From Beroe ovata (Eukaryota > Ctenophora > Nuda > Beroida > Beroidae): a DNA stretch of 64,000 nucleotides. The stretch spans positions 1,961 to 65,960 of the forward strand of contig CAMPET010000297.1 of assembly GCA_946803715.1 (NCBI GenBank), in the 5' to 3' direction. The position numbers were made by a program, and so were the translations under genes. Shown in pieces: positions 13,901 through 25,900 of the stretch (within the stretch, counting starts at the first letter, position 1; every line of letters starts with the position of its first letter). The notes below the pieces were generated by a model, which was not told the origin of the DNA, made no database searches, and saw only the letters and a program-made list of their open reading frames with translations.

Positions 13901-16900
13901 CAATTGATGGAATGACCCACACCGACATCGATGTTCACGGAATCGACTCGGATCTGGAAATGGTCAAACAGTATGGCGACTACTCCGACATCAAAACACA
14001 AGGAAACTGTTACAGTAAGAATGGAAACTCTAGAATTAATCTAGAATTGTTCTAGAATTACTCTAGATCAACTACTCTCAAATTGAGGATCTGATTCGTG
14101 AATGAGCAGGAACTCCTCATGCCTATCAATTTGCTCAGGTCGCCAGTGGCAGCTGACTCGAGCAAAATCTGGATATTTCGGTGATTTCTCCGTTGACAGT
14201 ACCAATGTTATCGGGGTTGGTACTGTGAAGACGATAACACAGTTCCCGGGACAGAATTTCAGGGGAGGTCTCGCACTTACACCTCTATACGGTGACTGGA
14301 TACGACAAGCAACAACCAAACCAGTGGTAGGAATCTAACAGTTTTAGGCAAATCCATGATATTTGTGAGGAATACTTCACGCTATCACCATAGCGAGTTT
14401 CGAGTTCAATCGCAGATCTCAATCACCTTTCACCATGGTAACCAGCTTTACTCAGGTATCTCTCAAAGTGAATGGGATACAAGCTTCTTGTGGTGCCACC
14501 GACTGTTCATACACCTACACATCCGATAAGACACCAGTCGTGACCGCTGCGTCACTCACAGGTATTGGTGTCAAGTGATGTTGTATTGGTGTCAAGTTTT
14601 GCTAAGTTTAGTGCGAAGACGCAGTTCATTCAGATAGGAATTATCATCGTAAAGAGGATCTCAAATTTACTTTTTCTAGGCACGAGGGGCAGTGACATCT
14701 CCATAGCGGGTTCCGGGTTCGGATCTGATAAGAGTCTCATAACCGTATCATTGGATGGCTTGCCACAAACTGTTACCTCGGCAACCGAGACCTCCATATC
14801 TGTAACTCTAACTGATGGCATCTCACAAGCATACAATGATATAGCTGTCGTTATAGAAGGTTTGTTTTTGAAAAAAGCAGTCTAACGACGAAGGAAAATC
14901 ATGCGACACTCAAAGTAACCGTGGCGACTCAAAGTAACCTTGGAGATTTGACCCGATCTTTGGCTCAGGAGTGGGAAGAGCAAAAGTGGAATCAGGTTTC
15001 CAACTGACATATGCTGGGGCTGCCAGAACAATATCACCAGCTTCCGGGAGCATCGGTGGAGGTAAATCTGTCAACAATCTGTCAACATGTGTCAACATGT
15101 GTCACTGTTAGCATTGTCACTCCATCAAAGATCTAATGATTAATTCCAACAATCACAGGAACCGTGGTAACCATTAGCGGTGAAGGATTTGACATTGACG
15201 ATGCTGGAGTGACATTCGGCGGGGCATCAGCTGAGGTAAGGATACCTCACCACTGTTACCATGGTAACACCCACACCCACACGTGGTAACAATGTACTCG
15301 TTGCTAGGTGATCAGTGCGACATACAGTGAGCTGGTTGTTGCTGCCCCCAGTGGAACAGCAGGGGTTGCACGAGTGGTGATAACTGGAGGAACTAGCTAC
15401 ATCCAACCCAACACTGATGCTCTCAGCTTCACTTGGGTCGACAACGGGGGACCAGTCGCGTCAAGGATAGAACCTGCAGCAGGATCTGTGGGTCAGTTGA
15501 TACTCATAATTACACTTCAACCAGCTTCATAGTTGAATAACTACCGCCATGAATGTTAGCTAAATATGCCATACTATAAATAAGTACAACAATTGTAGTG
15601 TGTGATGCATTGTCTTAGTCATGCTTGGTATATCACTCAACTAACACCTATCCCCAGTTGGAGGCACACCTGTGAAGATCAGTGGAAGTGGACTTTCAGT
15701 GATTGCTGACACTGGAGTAACAATCGGAGGAGTGCCTTGCACTAAGGTAATTATAGTCACAGAGCTAACTAGTAGAGAGAGAGAGTAGCCGGGGAGAGAG
15801 AGAGGAGACATGAAAACGACTGGGGAGACAGAGTGATAGGGATACAGCCACATCTCACTGGGGTATATCTCATAAAGTGAAGTATCCAATCATTGCTCAG
15901 GACGATTCCAAGACCTCGAACAACGACGAGTTCTACTGTATCACTGGACCGAGTGCTCCAGGCAGCCACGCAGTCGTTCTCGTGAAGAATGACGGAGAGA
16001 GATCAACGGGAAGGATTACATTCACCTACACCCTAACGGTACGATGGAGCGATGTGTTCAAAAATATAGCAGCTCCACAGAATAGGGAGTCGATATATTC
16101 AAAATCTAACATTTATTGTGATACACTCCTACTCGTGATATGCGTAACAAAAGCTCGAACTCTCAACTATAGAACATTATGATTGAGAACGATGCTAACT
16201 ATAGCTCTGATATCATGGAACATAGTCATGGCACATGTCGCAGGTGAACTCCATTGCCCCCGAGCAAGGTTCAGTTGTGGGGGGAACACGGGTGACACTC
16301 ACGGGAGCAGGATTCGGTACCGACAACTCCCTCATCTACGTCGAGATGGGAGATTTGCATTGTGATGTGGAGACTGTCGCTGATGATACTATCCTGTGTG
16401 TTGCTAAACCTTCAGCCAATGTAGACCAGATTTCTCCTGGCTACAGTAAGTACTCACATATACTAGTAGGCTTTACTCACAACCTCATCAACCTAAGTAC
16501 TATAGAGTGTGGAGAATGATTTTTGATAAGCAGCATCTATTCAAAATATGAAGAAAATTATTTTGTCCAATTTCCCTGCAAATACCATTGAATCCTACGT
16601 ATTTCTCGACGCTGAATCGATTCCCGATCGAATTTTGAGCCTACTTTGCTTCCCTGAGGGGCTGTGTGTCAAGAAACTTCGAACCGAGCAACTGAGAAGA
16701 AATGATAATTTTCACTCATTTCCCGAGGAGCTAGCTCAAAAATTTCTTCAGATTCGGATTCTACGTCAAAAAATAGGCCAGAAACATCTGTTACTAGTCT
16801 TCGTTCGGAGAAAAAATTTCTACCGATTTTGGTGTGTCCCATTGATTTTCGTGATTTTGCATGTTTTGCTCCCACATGTTTGAAATCGTGATTTGGGCGT

Positions 16901-19900
16901 GGTTTTACGGCGAGTATGAACTCGACATGATCGTAGAAAGGGTTGATACTTGTAGTGTAATAGTAGGAGAGATGATTTGATGAAAAATTAGTGTCGTAAG
17001 TGCCAGTAAAGCATGCATTACAGACCTCCAAAATCGGCGTATAAAAGTGTGGAGTTTATCGATTACATTTTCTACCACACTCCGATCTGAGATCAAAAAT
17101 ATGAAGAAAATTATTTTGCCCAATTTGCTTACAAATACCATCGATTCCTAGGTATTTTTGGACGCTGAATCGATTCCCGATCGAATCTTGGACCTATCTT
17201 GCTTCCCTGAGGTGTTTTCTGTCGTGCGACTTCGAACGATTTCTTAATGAAGAAACTTGAATTAACGCCTGTTGCCTTATGAGCTAGCTCAAAAATTTCT
17301 TCAGATTCGGATTCTACGTCAAAAAATAGGCCAGAAACATCTATTACTAGTGTTCGCTCGGAGAAAAAAATTCTACCGATTCTGGTGTGTCCCATTGATT
17401 TTCGAGATTTTGCATGTTTTGCTCCCACATGTTTGAAATCGTGATTTGGGCGTGGCTTTACGGCGAGTATGAACTCGACATGATCGTAAAAAGGGTTGAT
17501 ACTTGTAGTGTAATAGTAGGAGAGATGATTTGATGAAAAATTAGTTTCGTAAGTGCCAGTAAAGCNACCTCCAAAATCGGCGTATAAAAGTGTGGAGTTG
17601 ATCGATTACATTTTCTACCACACTCCGATCTGAGATCAAAAATATGAAGAAAATTATTTTGCCCAATTTGCTTACAAATACCATCGATTCCTAGGTATTT
17701 TTGGACGCTGAATCGATTCCCGATCGAATCTTGGGTCTATATGGCTTCCCTGAGGCGTTTTCTGTCGTGCGACTTCGAACGATTTCTTAATGAAGAAACT
17801 TGAATTTACTCCTGTTGCCTTATGAGCTAGCTCAAAAATTTATTCAGATTCAGATTCTACGTCAAAAAATAGGCCAGAAACATCTATTACTAGTCTTCGT
17901 TAGGAGAAAAAATTTCTACCGATTTTGGTGTGTCCCATTGATTTTCGTGATTTTGCATGTTTTGCTCCCACATGTTTGAAATCGTGATTTGGGCGTGGTT
18001 TTACGGCGAGTATGAACTCGACATGATCGTAGAAAGGGTTGATACTTGTAGTGTAATAGTAGGAGAGATGATTTGATGAAAAATTAGTGTCGTAAGTGCC
18101 AGTAAAGCATGCATTACAGACCTCCAAAATCGGCGTATAAAAGTGTGGAGTTTATCGATTACATTTTCTACCACACTCCGATCTGAGATCAAAAATATGA
18201 AGAAAATTATTTTGCCCAATTTGCTTACAAATACCATCGATTCCTAGGTATTTTTGGACGCTGAATCGATTCCCGATCGAATCTTGGNTATTTTGCCCAA
18301 TTTGCTTACAAATACCATCGATTCCTAGGTATTTTTGGACGCTGAATCGATTCCCGATCGATTCTTGGGTCTATATTGCTTCCCTGAGGCGTTATCTGTC
18401 GTGCGACTTCGAACGATTTCTTAATGAAGAAACTTGAATTTACGCCTGTTGCCTTATGAGCTAGCTCAAAAATTTCTTCAGATTCGGATTCTACGTCAAA
18501 AAATAGGCCAGAAACATCTATTACTAGTCTTCGTTCTGAGAATTTTTTTTTACCGATTTTGGTGTGTCCCATTGATTTTCATGATTTGTATGTTTTGCTT
18601 CCCACGGGTTTGAAATCGTGATTTGGGCGTGGTTTTATGGCGAGTATGAACTCGACATGATCGTATAAAGGGATGATACTTGTAGTATGATAGTAAGAGA
18701 GATGATCTGGTGAAAAATTAGTGTCGTAAGTGCCGTTAAAGACTTCATTAGAGACCTCTAAAAATGGAGTACAAAAGTGTGGAGTTCACCGATTACACTC
18801 AGATCTCGGATCGAAAGTACGAAAAAATATATTTGGACTATTTCCATACAAAAACATTGATTCCTATGTATTTTTGGACACTGAATCGATTCTCGGTCGA
18901 ATTTCAAGCCTATCTCACTTCCCTGAGGCTTTATTGAAATACTCAATGCTCATGATGTAAACAGTGGAATAATCCTAAATCCAGCTATCAATTTCAGATG
19001 AGAAAGCTGCGTGCCCTGGTCTAAAACTGTCTGGTATTGAGCAGATATCTCAGAACACTCACAACATGTACAGGAGAATGCATGAGAACACTCCGGACCT
19101 GTGCTACTCGCAGGAAGTGGCAAAAACTGCTAAGTCCTGGGCAAAGTATCTCATCGAGCAGGGAATGTTCAAGCCCAGTACCACCAGCTACAGAGCGGAT
19201 AGGGGAGAAAATCTCATGAAGTACGAACACTGGGATCTCCTGAGTGATGACTCCTACATAAACAACGCCATTGAGTCCTGGTACAACACAGGAGCACAGT
19301 ACTCTCATAGTGATCCTTCCAGCGCTCTCATGTTCACTCAAGTGAGTAGCTCATCGCAAATTGAAGTTCGAAATGTGATCCGAAAAAGATGAGAAGAAAG
19401 ATTATCCTCGCTTTTTTTAGATTCTCAGATCGTATAACTTATACCCTCAGGTTGTCTGGAAACTAACATCGAAAGTAGGTTGTGCAGTTGAGAGTAGCAG
19501 AGCGTCAGCAACAGATAAATACACAGTTGTTGTGGTGTGCCACTATGCAGCAGCAGGGAATGTCGAGGGCAAATTTACTGATTACGTCACAGACAGGAGT
19601 GAGCTTATCTTCAAAAAGTTGATCATCCCAGATAGTTAAGGGAGTTCATCGTCGGAGAACTCCTCATACGTATCTTGGGTCAATAAACTCTTATTTCAGA
19701 ATCACAACAACACAACGTAGCCAAGTCCATAGCATCAAGGAGTGTCTCGGTCAATGTGTTCGTTGATTCTCGAGCTGCTCAGATCGTCGCACAGGATGCC
19801 CCGGCAGATTCAGGTGAGAAGAACGTGAAATCCCACGGCTTTCGCCACCCATCATACCATCTTCCACAGATTTTACGGCTCCTCACACCCGCGTCCCTTA

Positions 19901-22900
19901 TATCATGCCACTTCGGAGTCATGACTTACAATCCCTAGCTCATCATTTCTCACATCATTCCCCTATGCGTAGCTTTACAGGTTCTTTTTTCAGGTTCTTG
20001 CACAAGAACAGCCAAACCTATCACGGGATGCACTGATAACACTCAAGTTGCTGATCCAGCTACTATCAGGTTTATGGATTGGAAAATTAGTTTCCAAAGA
20101 AGAGTTCCCTGCGGAGACCATATTGATTCAGCCCCTATTATTTACACATATTTTACCCCTCAGCTACATCTACAACGTTTGTCAAACTCCCAAGATAACC
20201 GGAGTCACTCCCAATGCGGCAGAAGGAGGATTCTTCTGGAACAATGCCATCACCATAACCGGATCAGGTAGCCATTGGCAGCTAGCCAAACACTAGGATC
20301 ACCATAGTGATTAGAATCTCCAATCTCTTTGGTGACCAAGAATTGATCAATATAGAGGAACAATTCTCGTAAAAATCATAATCATCTTGTCCAGGATTCG
20401 CAAAGAAGCTGTGTGGAAATACAGTTAAATTGGGAGAGTACAGTTGTGTTGTACAGACCTCATCAGACACTCAGATAACTTGTATACCGGACCAAACCAG
20501 TGAACCTCCCAGTAACACTAAGCTGCAAGCCAGTGTCAACGTGTATGGTACGTTGTCATAAGATGAAAAGAGACTTTCCTTATGTTGTGATTCTGACGAA
20601 TACAATAGCTTGGACTTCCTTGAACTAATTAATTAATNGGGGGACCAGTCGCGTCAAGGATAGAACCTGCATCAGGATCTGTTGGTCAGTTGATACTCAT
20701 AATTACACTTCAACCAGCTACATAGTTGAATAACTCCCGCTATGAGGGTATAAATGGGCCATACTATAAATAAGTACAACAATTGTAGTGTGTGATGCAT
20801 TGTCATAGTCATGCTCGGTATAACTCAACTAACACCAATGCCCAGTTGGAGGCACACCTGTGAAGATCAGTGGAAGTGGACTGTCAGTGATTGCTGACAC
20901 TGGAGTAACAATCGGAGGGGTGCCCTGCACCAAGGTAGAATAACAGAGTTACAGCATAATTACTCCAACTCAAATTACAGCATTTCCTTTGAAATTGAGG
21001 AACGGAGATATTGATCCAGCTCTCTGGGGAAGATGTCTGGGGTAGATATTACAACATAGTGAAGTATCCAATCATTGCTCAGGACGATTCCAAGACCTCG
21101 AACAACGATGAGTTCTACTGTATCACTGGACCGAGTGCTCCAGGCAGCCACGCGGTCGTTCTCGTGAAGAACGACGGAGAGAGATCAACGGGAGGGATTA
21201 CATTCACCTACACCCTAACGGTACGGTAGCGAGCGATGTGTTCAAAATAATAGCTCCACAGAATAGGGAGTCGATATTCAAAATCTAACATTTTGTGATA
21301 AACTCCTACTCATGATATGCGTAACAAAAGCTCGAACTCTCAACTATAGAACATTATGATTGAAATCGATCCTAACTATAGCTCTGATATCATGGAATAT
21401 AACCATGACACATGTCGCAGGTGAACTCCATTGCCCCCGAGCAAGGTTCAGTTGTGGGGGGAACACGGGTGACCATCACGGGAGCAGGATTCGGTACCGA
21501 CAACTCCCTCGTCTATGTCGAGATGGGAGATTTGAATTGTGATGTGGAGACAGTCGCTGATGATACTATCCTCTGTGTTGCTACACCTGCAATCAATGTA
21601 GACCAGATCTCTCCTGACTACAGTGAGTACTCACGTATACTAGAAGGCTTTACTCACAACCTCATCACCCTAAGATGTAAAGTACTCTAGAGTGTGGAGA
21701 ATGATTTTTAGTAAGCACCATCTATTCAAAATATGGAAAAATCCATTTTGGCCTATTTTCCTGCAAATACCAGTGATTCCCATGTATTTTTCGACGCTGA
21801 ATCGATTCCTGATCGAATTTTGGGCCTGCTTTGCTTCCCTGAGGGGCTGTGTGTCAAGTAACTCCGAACCGATCAACTGAGAAGAAATTGTAATTTTCAC
21901 TGATTTCCCGAGGAGCTAACCAAAAAATTCCACCGGATTTAGCGTTAAAAATAGGCCAGGAACAACTGTAAGTGTCAGTAAAGTCTTCATAAGAGACCTT
22001 CAAAAATGTATAAAAGTGTGGAGTTCATCGATAACACTTTCCACCACACTCCTATCAAGAATATGAAGAAAATTATTTTGCCCAATTTGCTCACAAATAC
22101 CATCGATTCCTAGGTATTTTTGGACGCTGAATCGATTCCCGATCGTATCTTGGGTCTATATTGCTTCCCTGAGGCGTTATCTGTCGTGCGACTTCGAACG
22201 ATTTCTTAATGAGGAACTTGAATTTACGCATATTTTTTGATGAGCTAGCTTAAAAACTCCATCAGATTCGGATTCTACGTCAAAAAATAGGCCAGAAACA
22301 TCTATTACTAGTGTTCGCTCGGAGAAAAAAATTCTACCGATTCTGGTGTGTCCCATTGATTTTCGAGATTTTGCATGTTTTGCTCCCACATGTTTGAAAT
22401 CGTGATTTGGGCGTGGCTTTACGGCGAGTATGAACTCGACATGATCGTAAAAAGGGTTGATACTTGTAGTGTAATAGTAGGAGAGATGATTTGATGAAAA
22501 ATTAGTTTCGTAAGTGCCAGTAAAGCATACATTACAGACCTCCAAAATCGGCGTATAAAACTGTGGAGTTTATCGATTACATTTTCTACCACACTCTGAT
22601 CTGAGATCAAAAATATGAAGAAAATTATTTTGCCCAATTTGCTTACAAATACCATCGATTCCTAGGTATTTTTGGACGCTGAATCGATTCCCGATCGATT
22701 CTTGGGTCTATATTGCTTCCCTGAGGCGTTATCTGTCGTGCGACTTCGAACGATTTCTTAATGAAGAAACTTGAATTTACGCCTGTTGCCTTATGAGCTA
22801 GCTCAAAAATTTCTTCAGATTCGGATTCTACGTCAAAAAATAGGCCAGAAACATCTATTACTAGTCTTCGTTCTGAGAATTTTTTTTTACCGATTTTGGT

Positions 22901-25900
22901 GTGTCCCATTGATTTTCATGATTTGTATGTTTTGCTTCCCACGGGTTTGAAATCGTGATTTGGGCGTGGTTTTATGGCGAGTATGAACTCGACATGATCG
23001 TATAAAGGGATGATACTTGTAGTATGATAGTAAGAGAGATGATCTGGTGAAAAATTAGTGTCGTAAGTGCCGTTAAAGACTTCATTAGAGACCTCTAAAA
23101 ATGGAGTACAAAAGTGTGGAGTTCACCGATTACACTCAGATCTCGGATCGAAAGTACGAAAAAATATATTTGGACTATTTCCATACAAAAACATTGATTC
23201 CTATGTATTTTTGGACACTGAATCGATTCTCGGTCGAATTTTAAGCCTATCTCACTTCCCTGAGGCTTTATTCAAATACGCAATGCTCATGATGTAAACA
23301 GTGGAATAATCCTAAATCCAGTATCAATTTCAGATGAGAAAGCTGCGTGTCCTGGTCTGAAACTTTCTGGTATTGAGCAGACATCTCAGAACACTCACAA
23401 CATGTACAGGAGAATGCATGAGAACACTCCGGACCTGTGCTACTCTCAGGAGGTGGCAAAAACTGCAAAGTCCTGGGCAAAGTATCTCGTAGAGAAGGGA
23501 ATGTTCAAGCCCAGTACCACCAGCTACAGAGCGGATAGGGGAGAAAACCTCATGAAGTACGAACACTGGGACCTCCTGAGTGATGACTCCTACATAAACA
23601 ACGCCATTGAGTCCTGGTACAACACAGGAGCACAGTACTCTCATAGTGATCCTTCCAGCGCTCTCATGTTCACTCAAGTGAGTAGCTAATCGCAAATTGT
23701 ACTCCTCAGAAGTTCAAAATGTGATCCGAAACAGATTATAAAAAAGATGGTCCTCGCTTTTTCCAGATTGTCAGATCATATAACTTATACACTCAGGTTG
23801 TCTGGAAACTAACATCGAAAGTTGGCTGTGCAGTCGAGAGTAGCAGAGCTTCAGCAACAGATAAATACACAGTTGTGGTGGTGTGCCACTATGCAGCAGC
23901 AGGGAATGTCGAGGGCAAATTCACTGATTACGTCACAGACAGGAGTGAGCTTATCTTCAAAAAGTTGATCATCCCAGAAAGTCGTCAGAGAACTCCTCAT
24001 ACATATCTTCGGTCAATAAACTCTTATTTCAGAATCACAGCAACACAGCGTAGCCAAGTCCATAACATCAAGGAGTGTTCCGGTCAATGTGTTCGTTGAT
24101 TCTCGAGCTGCTCAGATCGTCAAACAGGATGCCCCGTCAGACTCAGGTGAGAAGAACGTGAAATACGGTTTGTGTCACCCAACATACCATCTTCCACAGA
24201 TTTTACGGTTTCTGACACCCGCGTCCGTCTACTCCCTTATCATACCACCTCAGAATCATGAGGTTATGCTCTTACTCATCATTTCTCACATCAGTCCTCT
24301 ATGCGTATAGGTGCTTGTACAAGAACAGCCAAACCTATCACGGGATGCACCGATAACACTCAAGTTGCTGATCCAGCCACTATCAGGTTTATGGATTGGA
24401 AAATAACTTTCGAAAGAATCGAGTTCCGTGCGGAGACCGTACTGTTTCAGCCCCTATTATTTACACAAATTCTACCCCTCAGCTACATCTACAACGTCTG
24501 TCAAACTCCCAAGATAACCGGAGTCACTCCCAATGCGGCAGAGGGAGGATTCTTCTGGAACAATGTCATCACCATAACCGGATCAGGTAGCAATTGGCAG
24601 CTAGCCAAACACTAGGATCACCAAAGTGATAAGAATCTCTTATCTTTTTGGTGACCAAGAATTCATCAATATAGGGAAGGAGGATTCGTAAAAATCATAA
24701 TCATCATGCCCAGGATTCGCAAAGAAGCTGTGTGGAAATACTGTAAAATTGGGAGAGTACAGTTGTGTTGTACAGACCTCATCAGACACTCAGATAACCT
24801 GTCTACCGGACCAGACCAGCGAATCTCCCAGTAACACCAAGCTGCAAGCCAGTGTCCACGTGTATGGTACGATGTCATGAGATGAAAAGAGACTTTCCTT
24901 ATGTTATGTTTCTGACGAATACAGCAGCTTGACATTCCTTGAACTAGAATTAGTTCCTTGAACTAGAAGTGATAATTAATGCCATGGTCCAGGTCGAGGT
25001 GACGCTGTTTTTGAGGGCAAGGACGTTGAAGACACCTTCACCTACATCAAACCATCGATCACAGCTATGGACGTGACTGAGGGATCTCTGAAGGTGGGGA
25101 GTACAGAAAAATGCGAATGTATTTAAAATGACATGACAGAATAAAAACTACGTTTTAAAGCCACCTCTGAATGAAAACCATGTCTAATGTTGCAGGGAGG
25201 TCGAAACATCGTGGTCAGCGGAGGTGGATTCAAGGACAGCTCTGTTTTCTCCGATGGTAGGCAGATAATAAGAGTCATTGAGTTATGCAGAACACCTAAC
25301 TCTTAACTCTCTATTGACTTCACCGACATTTTGATAAAAAGAAGAGAGCAAAAGTTCGATCCCATCACACTCACAATCACTATCAGGAGTTACCGAATTC
25401 GAGGTTGTAGCCTTGTCATGGGGACAGGCAACTGTCAGAAGTAGAACTGGAGTCCCAGATACTGCTGATGTCACCAAAACAATCACCGTCAGTAAACATG
25501 CCAAATAATTTGAGTAAATTTGAGAAATAACTACGATGATCATTTATCGATGATCATTGATCAATGATCAAATATTTTGATGGTCAGAACTGTAAGTAGG
25601 ATTAAATATTTTGATGGTCAGAGCAGCTGTGGGCGGAGGCCGAAGTGTGCATATCATTCATTGATACCCAATATTCACTCTGACACGTCCTTGTTCAGAT
25701 GACACAAGATAGTGTGCCCGTAGCATGCCCGGAAACAGTCTGTGACTTCACTTACAAAGTGGACAAGACTGCTGTCATTAGTGTGGTTACAGTGACTAAG
25801 GGTGCAGCTGGTGACGACTTTACTGTGGCTCTTACTGGGGCTTATCTCTGCGGGTAGGTCTTTACTGAAGGAATCCAAATTCCAAAGTTTTCAGCAAAGT

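Larger units (their letters stand above)
15447..20637. repeat. Duplicated block, first copy (TIG, 553-bp array, CAP, TIG)
   Basis: The sequence from GGGGGACCAGTCGCG onward recurs right after the N at 20638 and stays co-linear to about 24950. Nine full exons have identical lengths in both copies (89, 138, 202, 344, 148, 114, 76, 104 and 153 bp), with scattered substitutions and larger intron differences. Either a recent tandem duplication or, more likely, two overlapping allelic contigs placed end to end. Confidence 0.85.
20639..24950. repeat. Duplicated block, second copy
   Basis: Co-linear with 15447-20637. Full exons are 20846-20934, 21083-21220, 21421-21622, 23334-23677, 23797-23944, 24033-24146, 24311-24386, 24483-24586 and 24714-24866, all open and in the same phases as copy 1. 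It runs directly into the next unique exon (24993-25093). Differences from copy 1 include I to V and Q to K in the CAP domain and fewer 553-bp intron units. Confidence 0.85.

Noticed and set aside
16669-18572. Several similar minus-strand frames (about 75-120 codons) in the intronic array
   Set aside because: They recur because the 553-bp unit recurs; starts, ends and C-termini differ between copies, and there is no domain or splice context.
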